Part shown: positions 1 to 7,487 of the stretch, one piece after another
Numbering within the stretch: position 1 is the first letter of the stretch
Layout: each line of letters begins with the position of its first letter
Assembly (NCBI GenBank): GCA_902766515.1
Contig: CACXEB010000021.1
Span: forward strand, 1-10,844
Reading direction: 5' to 3'
Source of the DNA: an uncultured Eubacteriales bacterium
GTDB taxonomy: Bacteria; Bacillota_A; Clostridia; Christensenellales; Aristaeellaceae
DNA length: 10,844 nt
Notes under the pieces: model-generated
Told to the model about the DNA's origin: nothing
The model's database searches: none
The model's input: the letters and a program-made list of their open reading frames with translations, nothing else
Program-made: the position numbers and the translations under genes

Positions 1-683
<683 letters not shown>

Positions 684-684
<1 letters not shown>

Positions 685-845
685 GGAACCGCTGATTCAT
701 TCAGCAGCATATCCGGCACATGCCTGATTCGGCCTGATTTGCCTCATTCCGCTCAACGCAGCGCTGCTGCGCCTTGCTTCATACGGCTTCATCATACCAA
801 ATCATCCATGCGCCATTTAACCACCTCATTGAATCAGCGTTTCCT
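684..845. repeat. MITE-like palindromic element with about 20-bp terminal inverted repeats
   Basis: The left end AGGAACCGCTGATTCATTCA (684-703) matches the reverse complement of 826-845 at 17 of 20 positions. The similarity continues inward: an ungapped comparison of the next 41 positions gives roughly 26 matches. The centre is a perfect 6-bp stem with a 3-nt loop, CGCAGC-GCT-GCTGCG (757-771). The two arms are therefore symmetric about position 764 and the whole segment can fold into one long imperfect hairpin. It carries no credible gene and looks less GC-rich than the flanking coding DNA. Size, terminal repeats and fold suit a miniature inverted-repeat transposable element or a similar interspersed palindrome. 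I see no clear target-site duplication (left flank GATTTA, right flank GACAAG), so mobility is inferred. Alternatively it could be a structured 3' UTR. Confidence 0.5.
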
Positions 846-864
846 GACAAGCATTACCACTACG

Positions 865-917
865 ACGGGGCGGCAGTCATCGGTCGGAATGGCCGGCGGG
901 CTGCCGTCCTGTTTTTT
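865..917 (+). terminator. Intrinsic (Rho-independent) terminator between the ABC ATPase gene and tex
   Basis: Bases 865-876 (ACGGGGCGGCAG) pair with 901-912 (CTGCCGTCCTGT) over 12 bp, including two G-U pairs. The 24-nt apical part can form its own 5-bp stem (881-885 with 891-895). Six T residues follow at 912-917. Without the palindromic element 684-845, this hairpin would begin about 20 nt after the stop codon of the ABC ATPase gene, the usual place for that gene's terminator. The tex ribosome binding site starts only 7 nt after the T-tract, so the structure may also act as an attenuator in the tex leader. Confidence 0.65.
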
Positions 918-939
918 CTGGAAAAGGAAGGCGATATTG

Positions 940-3096
940 ATGAATTATGCGCAGACCCTATCGGCGGAGTTCAGCCAGCAGCAGCCGCAGGTGCAGGCGG
1001 TGATCGATCTGCTGGACCAGGGCAACACCATACCGTTCATCGCCCGGTACCGCAAGGAAATGACCGGTGCGATGGACGACCAGCTGCTGCGCGAGATGAG
1101 CGAGCGGCTGGATTACCTGCGAGGATTGGATAAACGGCGCGGGGAGATCGAGAAGGCACTGACGGAGCAGGGCGTCCTGACGGAAGCGCTGAGCGCGTCG
1201 CTGCAGGCGGCCGCGACGATGACCGAGCTTGAAGACCTGTACCGCCCCTACCGTCCGAAGCGCCGGACGCGGGCCACCATTGCCCGGGAACAGGGCCTGG
1301 CGCCGCTGGCGGAGCTGCTGCTGGCGCAGGCACCCGGCACGGACATCCGCGCGGCTGCGGAAGCGCTGGTCAACCCGGAGCAGGGCGTGGCTGACGCGGA
1401 AGCCGCGCTGGCCGGCGCGCGCGATATCCTTGCGGAAACCTTCAGCGACGACGCGGAGCTGCGCAAGCAGCTGCGCACGCTGCTGATGCGCGACAGCGTG
1501 CTGGAGAGCGACCGGGCGAAGGACGGTGCGCAGGAGGATGAAAGCGTATACAGCCAGTATTTCGCCTTCAGCGAAGCGGTGGCGACGCTGCCGGCGCACC
1601 GGATCCTGGCGGTCAACCGCGGCGAGCGTGAGGAGGCGCTGAAGGTCAGCCTGACGATGCCCGACGACAAGGCGATCCAGGCGATCCGCCGGCGCTATGT
1701 GCGGCCGGGGTCCGAAGCGACGGCGCAGGTGATCCTCGCCTGTGAGGACGCCTGGCAGCGCCTGCTGGCGCCCTCCATGGAGCGCGAGATCCGCGGCGCG
1801 CTGACCGACCGGGCCAACGAGCAGGCGATCCGGGTGTTTTCGGAAAACCTGCATCAGCTGCTGATGCAGCCGCCCATCAAGGGAAAGGTCACCCTCGGGG
1901 TCGACCCGGGCTTCCGCACCGGCTGCAAGCTGGCCGTGGTGGACGAGAACGGCAAGGTGCTGGATACCGGGGTCGGGCATTTTACCCTGCCCGGCCAGGA
2001 GGCCGCGAAGGCAGCTGCCGCCCGGCTGATCAAGGGCTTTGTCCGCAAATACGGCGTGACCGCGATCGCTATCGGCAACGGGACCGCTTCCCGGGAGAGC
2101 GAGCAGTTTATCGTCTCGCTGCTGCCCGAACTGCCCGGCGTCGCCTACGTGATCGTCAGCGAAGCCGGTGCGTCCGTGTACTCCGCCAGCAAGCTGGCGG
2201 CGGAGGAGTTTCCCGACTTTGACGTGACGCAGCGCAGCGCGGTGTCCATCGCCCGGCGCATGCAGGATCCGCTGGCCGAGCTGGTCAAAATCGACCCGAA
2301 AGCCATCGGCGTGGGACAGTACCAGCACGACCTGAAGCAGGCGGAGCTGACCCAGGCGCTGGACGGCGTGGTGGAGCAGTGTGTGAACCAGGTCGGCGTG
2401 GAGGTTTCGACGGCCTCCGCCGCGCTGCTTTCCCATGTGGCGGGCATCGGTCCCAAGCTGGCGCAGAGCATCGTGACCTACCGCGACGAGCAGGGGATCC
2501 CGACCCGCGCCGCGCTCAAAAAAGTGCCCAAGCTGGGCGCGAAGGCGTTTGAACAGTGCGCGGGCTTCCTGCGGGTGGCCGGCAGCCGCAATCCGCTGGA
2601 TGCGACAGCCGTGCATCCGGAAAGCTATGACGCTGCCAATGCCCTCCTGAAGCTGCTGGACTGCCCGCCGACCGCACTGAAAAACGGCGGCATCCCCGGC
2701 ATCGGAGAGCGGGCCCGGGCCTATGGGCTTGACAAGTTGGCGGATGAACTGGGCATCGGCCTTCCGACCCTCAGCGATATCCTTTCCGAGCTGCAGAAGC
2801 CGGGCCGTGACCCGCGCGATGAGCTGCCGCAGCCGATCCTCCGCCGCGATGTGCTGGCCATGGAAGACCTGACGCCCGGGATGGAACTGACCGGTACGGT
2901 GCGTAATGTGATCGATTTCGGCGCGTTTGTGGATATCGGCGTGCACCAGGACGGTCTGGTGCACATCTCCGAGCTGGCGGACCATTTTGTCAGGCACCCG
3001 TCAGACGTCGTCAAAATCGGCGATATCGTCAAGGTCCGCGTGCTGAGCGTCGACCTCAAAAAGAAACGCATCGCGCTGACGATGCGTAAACCATGA
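940..3096 (+). CDS. tex: Tex family S1 RNA-binding transcription accessory protein
   Basis: Tex is a cytoplasmic nucleic-acid-binding protein, the bacterial relative of eukaryotic Spt6, linked to transcription and RNA metabolism; its exact role differs between species. The 718-residue product matches the usual length (B. subtilis YdcI is about 720). The helical N-terminal region holds the family-typical IPFIARYRKEMTGAMD. A YqgF/RNase H-like domain begins near residue 316 (KVTLGVDPGFRTG). Helix-hairpin-helix segments run from about 498 to 560 (HVAGIGPKLAQSIV, then KKVPKLGAKAFEQCAGFLRV). A C-terminal S1 domain spans about 646-717 (GTVRNVIDFGAFVDIGVHQDGLVHISEL). The ATG at 940 is chosen because AAGGAAGG lies at 924-931 with an 8-nt spacer and because family homology begins at MNYAQTL. 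The frame stays open upstream to 739, but that stretch is the palindromic element and terminator. The stop is 3 nt from the stop of the convergent glycosyltransferase gene. Confidence 0.96.
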   Translation: MNYAQTLSAEFSQQQPQVQAVIDLLDQGNTIPFIARYRKEMTGAMDDQLLREMSERLDYLRGLDKRRGEIEKALTEQGVLTEALSASLQAAATMTELEDLYRPYRPKRRTRATIAREQGLAPLAELLLAQAPGTDIRAAAEALVNPEQGVADAEAALAGARDILAETFSDDAELRKQLRTLLMRDSVLESDRAKDGAQEDESVYSQYFAFSEAVATLPAHRILAVNRGEREEALKVSLTMPDDKAIQAIRRRYVRPGSEATAQVILACEDAWQRLLAPSMEREIRGALTDRANEQAIRVFSENLHQLLMQPPIKGKVTLGVDPGFRTGCKLAVVDENGKVLDTGVGHFTLPGQEAAKAAAARLIKGFVRKYGVTAIAIGNGTASRESEQFIVSLLPELPGVAYVIVSEAGASVYSASKLAAEEFPDFDVTQRSAVSIARRMQDPLAELVKIDPKAIGVGQYQHDLKQAELTQALDGVVEQCVNQVGVEVSTASAALLSHVAGIGPKLAQSIVTYRDEQGIPTRAALKKVPKLGAKAFEQCAGFLRVAGSRNPLDATAVHPESYDAANALLKLLDCPPTALKNGGIPGIGERARAYGLDKLADELGIGLPTLSDILSELQKPGRDPRDELPQPILRRDVLAMEDLTPGMELTGTVRNVIDFGAFVDIGVHQDGLVHISELADHFVRHPSDVVKIGDIVKVRVLSVDLKKKRIALTMRKP
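3058..3087 (-). terminator. Intrinsic terminator of the minus-strand glycan operon, inside the 3' end of tex
   Basis: Read on the minus strand, ACGCATCG (3087-3080), a 6-nt loop TCAGCG and CGATGCGT (3073-3066) form a perfect 8-bp stem. The sequence TTCTTTTT (3065-3058) follows immediately. The stem begins 12 nt downstream of the stop codon of the last operon gene (stop at 3102-3100). On the plus strand the same hairpin is followed by AAACC, so it is not a terminator for tex. The T-tract corresponds to the AAAAAGAAA that encodes the lysine-rich end of the Tex S1 domain. Confidence 0.75.
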
Positions 3097-3099
3097 GCT

Positions 3100-4032
3100 T
3101 TATTCCCTTTTCTGCTCCTTCATGGCCCGGATCAGGGCGAGCTCGAAATCCTGCCGGCTTTTGCGGTACAGGGTCTGCAGGATCCGGCCCGAAAAGAAGG
3201 ACTGCAGCGCGGCGATCATCACGAAGCCGCAGACAATGAGGGTCGGGATGCGCTCGACCAGGCCGGTGCGGTTGTAATCCATGAGGATCGGGATGAAAAA
3301 GCCGACGGACAGGCAGGCGAGCGCGAGGGCGATCCAGCCGAAGAACAGGCCCGGACGGTAGGCGCTGAACAGCCGCAGGATGGTGCGCAGCACCTTCAGG
3401 CCGTCCGAAAACGTGTTCAGCTTTGACTTGCTGCCCGCGGGCCGGTCACGGTAATCGATGACCACATTGGCGATCGCGAGGTTTTTGTCGACGGCGTGGA
3501 TGCTCATTTCTGTTTCGACTTCAAAGCCGCGGGAGAGCACGGGAAATGTCTTGACGAAGCGATAGCTGAACGCGCGGTAGCCGGTCATGATGTCCCGGAT
3601 GTGGTTGTGAAACAGGAGATTGATCAGGCCCTTGACCAGCGCGTTGCCGAAGTTGTGGAACGGCCGCTTGTTTTCCTGGTAATAGGTACCGGACAGCCGG
3701 TCGCCGACGACCATGTCCGCCTGTTCTTCCAGCACCTTCCGGGTCATTTCCGGCGCGGCGTCCGGCGGATAGGTATCGTCGCCGTCCGTCATGAGATAGC
3801 AGTCCGCGTCGATTTCGGCAAACATCCGGCGAATGACGTTGCCCTTGCCCTGCTGGCGCTCGTACCGCACGACGGCGCCGGCCTGGCGGGCGATTTCATC
3901 GGTGCCGTCGGAAGAGTTGTTGTCATACACATAGATGACGGCATCGGGCAGCGCGGCCCGGAAATCCCGGACGACCTTGCCGATGGTGCGGGCTTCGTTG
4001 AAGCAGGGAATGAGAACGGCGATCCGGTCCAT
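3100..4032 (-). CDS. Polyprenyl-phosphate glycosyltransferase, GT2 family, GtrB/DPM1-like
   Basis: This is a family 2 glycosyltransferase of the kind that transfers a sugar from a nucleotide sugar to undecaprenyl phosphate at the inner membrane face. From the ATG at 4032 the product has 310 residues, the usual GtrB/DPM-like size. The GT-A domain shows IPCFNE (8-13), DNNSSDGT (37-44) and the metal-binding DGDDTY (83-88). The family stretch RDRPAGSKSKL follows (about 195-205), then YRPGLFFGW leading into two C-terminal membrane helices (about 229-251 and 263-283). The start at 4032 is preferred because AGGA lies 6 nt upstream; in-frame ATGs at 4047 and 4068 lack a ribosome binding site and lie in or overlap the preceding gene. 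The gene starts 11 nt after the stop of the large membrane protein, suggesting that the two act together. It is the last gene of the operon. The sugar cannot be predicted. Confidence 0.9.
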   Translation of the reverse strand: MDRIAVLIPCFNEARTIGKVVRDFRAALPDAVIYVYDNNSSDGTDEIARQAGAVVRYERQQGKGNVIRRMFAEIDADCYLMTDGDDTYPPDAAPEMTRKVLEEQADMVVGDRLSGTYYQENKRPFHNFGNALVKGLINLLFHNHIRDIMTGYRAFSYRFVKTFPVLSRGFEVETEMSIHAVDKNLAIANVVIDYRDRPAGSKSKLNTFSDGLKVLRTILRLFSAYRPGLFFGWIALALACLSVGFFIPILMDYNRTGLVERIPTLIVCGFVMIAALQSFFSGRILQTLYRKSRQDFELALIRAMKEQKRE

Positions 4033-4043
4033 GGCGGGTCCTT

Positions 4044-6542
4044 TCATTCGGCGATATCGCCGACGCATTGATAGGCGATATGGTTGACGAGCAGCGAGGT
4101 ATCTCCGAAGGGGAAAACCAGGAATTCCATATCGCTCATCATGCGGGGCAGCGTTTCCCGCAGGGTCAGCTGCGCGTGCCCCTGTTCATCAAAATCATGA
4201 ATGCTCAGCTCATAAGTGTGCAGCGGCTGCCGGCCGCTGTCCGCGCTGACGCTCAGCCGGGCGAGAGCGTCCGCTGCGGGGTCTGCTTCCGCCAGCGTCA
4301 GGTCATAGGTGATTTCATAGACGCCGCGGTGCAGCCTGATACCGGGGCCCTGGCTGAGCGGATGCAGGCGGTCGACCGGAAGGCAGCCCGCTTCTGTCAG
4401 CCCGGCCTGGTTCCTGTGGGCCAGGTTCCGGACCGATACCGCATGGCGGATCCCGATGTCTTCGGCTACGGCGCGCCGCGCGCCCAGGTACTCACGGCCC
4501 ACGGAGGAGAGAAGCAGGATCAGGCAGGCGGCCGCGGCGAGGCCGGCCGCGCCGAGGAGGATGCCCGCCCGCCGGGAGACGGCTGTCCGGTGGGCTTTTT
4601 TTGTTGATTTGTCCGGGCCGTCCGGCTGGCCCTGCAGAAGCAGCAGCGCGGGGAAGGAAGCGGCGACGGGTGCGCAATACCGGAAACAGTCGTTGACGGG
4701 AGAGGCCATGCAGGTCAGTACGACCAGTAGCAGGGCGGCGATGGGCAGCGCGTCCAGCAGCCGCTTCTTCTTCAGCAGGTCGTAGCCGATCAGGACGGCC
4801 AGCCAGGTGTACAGGGCGCACATATCGGTCAGGCTCAGCACCGGCAGCGTGTCCCACAGGAGTACCCAGCGGTACAGCGCGCTGCGGGCGGACTCGAAGC
4901 CCTTCACATAATCAAAGTCAGGGAAAAAGGCCGACATGTAGGAATCCTTGTTGATCGTATACAGGATCGTCATGCCGCTGTTCCAGTTCCCGGCGCCGAT
5001 TGGGCGGTTGGGGGTGAAAGCGTAATAACCGCTGCTGTGGCCGATCAGCGCCTCCAGCGCCGTGACCGGATACCGGAAGGATAAGCGGATGGTCGCCAGC
5101 AGCCAGTGCAGGCAGGCGCTGAATTTCTCACCGCGGTCCTCGAACGAGCGGATGCAGTTGTCCTTGATGGGATCGGACAGGATCGGGTCATACCTGTCCG
5201 GCACGCGGTCGATATACAGGTACTCGTCAAGGGCCGCCCGGTCCGCTTCCGGAAGTTCGTCGCCGTGGTCCCTGACGATCCGGGCCGAGGCCTGCAGCGG
5301 CAGCGACAGGGCTTCCGCGACCCCGCCGGACGCCACTCCCAGCCGGGGCAGGAAGAAATAGTTGTAGGGCACGAAAAACAGGATGCACAGGAAGGAGATG
5401 CAGCCCTCAAAGCGCAGCCGGCGCTGGATAACAAGGGAAGCGGCCAGCAGGACGAATGTGACCGGCGCGATCACATAAAAGAAATTCCCGCGGATCAGCG
5501 CGGCCATCAGGCCGGCCAGGCCGTTCCAGACCGCGAGGCGGACGCAGGGCCGGCGCTGCCGGATCGCCCGGATCACCAGGATGAGCGTCAGCAGGTAGGC
5601 GGAAAACAGCGCGATGCCCAGGGTGTCCTTGAAGGCGTGCTTGGCATAGGCGCCCCAGACCGGCGTGAACGCGTAAAAGGCGAGGCACAGCAGGCAGATC
5701 CGCCTTTTGATGCCATATTGCCGCAGCAGGGTGATCACCCTGGCAAACAGCAGCGCCATGAGGACGGAACGGGTCAGTACATACAGGAAGATGCCGAGGT
5801 TGTCGTTTCCCAGGGCATGTCCGGATTCGTAAAACAATCCCAGGATACAGCTGCCCAGCCACGGATGGTGGTTGCTGGCCTCATACCGCCAGGCGTACAG
5901 CTGGGCCATCACGTCCCAGTCCATGCTGGCCGGGTAATAGATGATCAGGGAGGGCAGCCAGCAGAGCAGGATGACGCAGAAACAGCATAAAAGCAGGTGC
6001 CGGTCGATCCAGGATGCCCGGCCGGTCCTGTCGGGCATGGTCAGCTTGTTCCACAGGACATAGAACAGCAGCGCGGCAAACCAGAACAGACCGGCATAGC
6101 CGGCCGCGAGCACAAGCCCCATGATGCACCAGGGCAAGGAGCGGAAGACAGCCAGGCTGTCCAGGTGGAACAGGAGCAGGCCGGCCGTGTTCAGAATGCC
6201 GAACAGGAGGCTGATGATCTTCAGGCCGGGTTTCCGGGCATACGGCAGGGACAGGATCTGCTCCCGGCGGTGATACAGCAGCCATCCGCCGATCAGCGCG
6301 AGCAGGCTGATAAACGGATTGTACCCGCTGCGGAAAAACGTGGCGGCCCACCGGAAAAGGTCTGAAAGCGTCTTTGGGCTTTCTGCCGCGGTGAGCGAAG
6401 CATCCGCCGGATATTCAACCGACGCGGCAATGGCAAAAGCCATCGCCGTGCTGATGAGCAGGCTTAACAAGGCGGATAAACAGGGATGCCCGCCGGACTT
6501 GCGGATCAGCTGCTTTTTTCGGTTGGATTGTTTATTCATCAT
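4044..6542 (-). CDS. Large multi-pass GT-C-like membrane protein (DUF6020-like) with soluble C-terminal domain
   Basis: This is a probable polyprenyl-phosphate-sugar-dependent glycosyltransferase of GT-C type, or an uncharacterised relative. The 832-residue product has about a dozen or more hydrophobic helices, for example near 22-41, 76-90, 107-127, 136-164, 183-203, 249-273, 281-299, 308-325, 337-373, 381-398, 557-590, 597-636 and 660-680. The extracytoplasmic loop motifs YYPASMDWDVMAQL (202-215) and HHPWLGS (225-231) recall the acidic and aromatic first-loop signature of PMT/GT-C proteins and DUF6020. Residues 400-555 form a large soluble loop. Residues 683-832 form a C-terminal domain with alternating polar and hydrophobic strands (IRLHRGVYEITYDLTL), suggestive of a beta-sandwich. 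Its direct neighbour is a GtrB-like sugar-lipid synthase. Start choice is uncertain: the ATG at 6542 has no good ribosome binding site, whereas a strong one serves an out-of-frame ATG at 6597. Enzymatic function is inferred from topology and context. Confidence 0.75.
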   Translation of the reverse strand: MMNKQSNRKKQLIRKSGGHPCLSALLSLLISTAMAFAIAASVEYPADASLTAAESPKTLSDLFRWAATFFRSGYNPFISLLALIGGWLLYHRREQILSLPYARKPGLKIISLLFGILNTAGLLLFHLDSLAVFRSLPWCIMGLVLAAGYAGLFWFAALLFYVLWNKLTMPDRTGRASWIDRHLLLCCFCVILLCWLPSLIIYYPASMDWDVMAQLYAWRYEASNHHPWLGSCILGLFYESGHALGNDNLGIFLYVLTRSVLMALLFARVITLLRQYGIKRRICLLCLAFYAFTPVWGAYAKHAFKDTLGIALFSAYLLTLILVIRAIRQRRPCVRLAVWNGLAGLMAALIRGNFFYVIAPVTFVLLAASLVIQRRLRFEGCISFLCILFFVPYNYFFLPRLGVASGGVAEALSLPLQASARIVRDHGDELPEADRAALDEYLYIDRVPDRYDPILSDPIKDNCIRSFEDRGEKFSACLHWLLATIRLSFRYPVTALEALIGHSSGYYAFTPNRPIGAGNWNSGMTILYTINKDSYMSAFFPDFDYVKGFESARSALYRWVLLWDTLPVLSLTDMCALYTWLAVLIGYDLLKKKRLLDALPIAALLLVVLTCMASPVNDCFRYCAPVAASFPALLLLQGQPDGPDKSTKKAHRTAVSRRAGILLGAAGLAAAACLILLLSSVGREYLGARRAVAEDIGIRHAVSVRNLAHRNQAGLTEAGCLPVDRLHPLSQGPGIRLHRGVYEITYDLTLAEADPAADALARLSVSADSGRQPLHTYELSIHDFDEQGHAQLTLRETLPRMMSDMEFLVFPFGDTSLLVNHIAYQCVGDIAE

Positions 6543-6597
6543 GCTCTACAGGCGATCCGGTATGCTGCGCACGCGATGGTCTGAAGCGTAATGGCAT
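6415..6597 (-). other. 60-codon overlapping ORF behind the strong ribosome binding site; leader ORF or true N-terminus after a frameshift
   Basis: The ORF begins MPLRFRPSRAQHTGSPVEHD and ends at TGA 6417-6415. Its first 28 codons are arginine-rich and hydrophilic. The rest is the out-of-frame reading of the first membrane helix of the downstream gene, so it is unlikely to be a protein in its own right. Two readings are possible. It may be a translated leader whose ribosomes keep the ATG at 6542 accessible. Or codons 1-28 may be the real N-terminus of the membrane protein, disconnected by one extra A at 6519-6514, which would give a protein of about 850 residues. I recognise no family. Confidence 0.3.
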
Positions 6598-6602
6598 AGG
6601 CG

Positions 6603-6610
6603 CCCCTCCT
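6603..6610 (-). promoter_or_regulatory. Strong Shine-Dalgarno AGGAGGGG for an ATG at 6597, out of frame with the downstream gene
   Basis: On the minus strand AGGAGGGG is followed by the 5-nt spacer CGCCT and an ATG at 6597. This is the best ribosome binding site in the window. The frame it opens is not that of the large membrane protein: it runs 60 codons to a TGA at 6417-6415 and overlaps the start of that gene. Losing one A from the six-A run at 6519-6514 would fuse the two frames. Confidence 0.6.
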
Positions 6611-6635
6611 GGCATTGTTCTGTCGTCCGGGCCGG

Positions 6636-7469
6636 TCAGTCTGTCCCGGCGGGGCCGGACGCCGCTGCCGGCGCATCCTGCTGCGGATCATCCGATGGAT
6701 GATGGTGCTCTATGACCTCGGGCAGCTTTTTGGTCGTTTGGAAATTCTCGTACGCGTAGCAGACGTCGTCCGGCTGGTCGGAGAAGCAGACCTGGCGGCC
6801 ATGGTCCAGCCAGAGGATCTTGTTGCACATCGCGCGGACCTGCTGGAGGGAGTGGGAAACCAGGATGCCCGTGACGCCGCTGGACAGCACGCCGCGCATC
6901 TTCTGCTCGCTTTTCAGGCGGAACGCGCCGTCGCCGACCGCCAGTACCTCGTCCAGGATCAGGATGTCGGGCTGGACCAGGCAGGCGATGGAAAAGGCGA
7001 GGCGCGATTTCATGCCGCTGGACAGCTGCTTGAAGGGGCGGTCCTGGAAGTCGGCCAGCTCCGCGAATTCAATGATCTCTGCGTATTTTTCATTCATGAA
7101 GGCGCGCGTATAGCCCAGCATCGCCCCGCGCAGGAAGGTGTTTTCCCGGACGGTCAGGTCCTGGTCGAAACCGGAGGTCAGCTCAAGCAGCGCGGCGATG
7201 GTGCCGTTGACCTCTATGCTGCCCTCCGTCGGCGCCATGATGCCGGTCAGGGCTTTGAGCAGCGTGGACTTTCCGGCGCCGTTGGAGCCGATGATGCCCA
7301 GCATGTCGCCCTTTTCCAGGGTGAAGGTGATGTCCCGGTCAGCCCAGAACTCCTTCACCTGGTAATGGCCGGTCAGCCGCCGGACGATGTATTCCTTCAG
7401 GCCGATGTCCTTGAAATCACCCGTGATATAGCGGATGGAAACGTGATTGGCACGGATTGCGATTGGCAT
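6636..7469 (-). CDS. Polysaccharide/teichoic acid ABC exporter ATP-binding subunit, TagH/Wzt type
   Basis: This is the cytoplasmic ATPase of an ABC-2 exporter that flips a finished lipid-linked glycopolymer across the membrane. It has 277 residues. The N-terminus has the family-specific extended segment before Walker A. Motifs are Walker A GSNGAGKST (61-69), signature LSSGMKSRLAFS (149-160), Walker B ILILDEVLAVGD (169-180) and switch histidine in LVSHS (H206). The protein stops near residue 277, just after the nucleotide-binding domain. It therefore lacks the C-terminal carbohydrate-binding domain of E. coli O9a-type Wzt and instead has a short tail rich in His, Asp, Pro and Ala. A GAAAGG ribosome binding site lies 8 nt before the ATG. 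The gene follows its permease after 18 nt, as expected for a co-translated transporter pair. Confidence 0.93.
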   Translation of the reverse strand: MPIAIRANHVSIRYITGDFKDIGLKEYIVRRLTGHYQVKEFWADRDITFTLEKGDMLGIIGSNGAGKSTLLKALTGIMAPTEGSIEVNGTIAALLELTSGFDQDLTVRENTFLRGAMLGYTRAFMNEKYAEIIEFAELADFQDRPFKQLSSGMKSRLAFSIACLVQPDILILDEVLAVGDGAFRLKSEQKMRGVLSSGVTGILVSHSLQQVRAMCNKILWLDHGRQVCFSDQPDDVCYAYENFQTTKKLPEVIEHHHPSDDPQQDAPAAASGPAGTD

Positions 7470-7487
7470 GGAATGGACCTTTCGTCG

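Noticed and set aside
829..857. Possible tex promoter (TTGAAT, 17 nt, CATTAC)
   Set aside because: Only 4 of 6 and 3 of 6 consensus matches, inside and next to the repeat element; too weak to call.
739..939. 67-codon N-terminal extension of tex in the same frame
   Set aside because: The stretch translates the palindromic element and the terminator hairpin and does not resemble Tex. A good ribosome binding site precedes the ATG at 940, which gives the normal family length.
958..2997. 679-codon open frame antisense to tex
   Set aside because: Antisense frames stay open in GC-rich genes with biased codon use. The product is Arg/His/Gln-rich with no recognisable domain, while the plus strand encodes an intact Tex.
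5106..5990. 294-codon plus-strand open frame within the large membrane-protein gene; similar frames at 3496-4071, 8333-9301 and 9730-10512
   Set aside because: All are reverse-complement shadows of recognisable minus-strand genes and have no plausible family signature.
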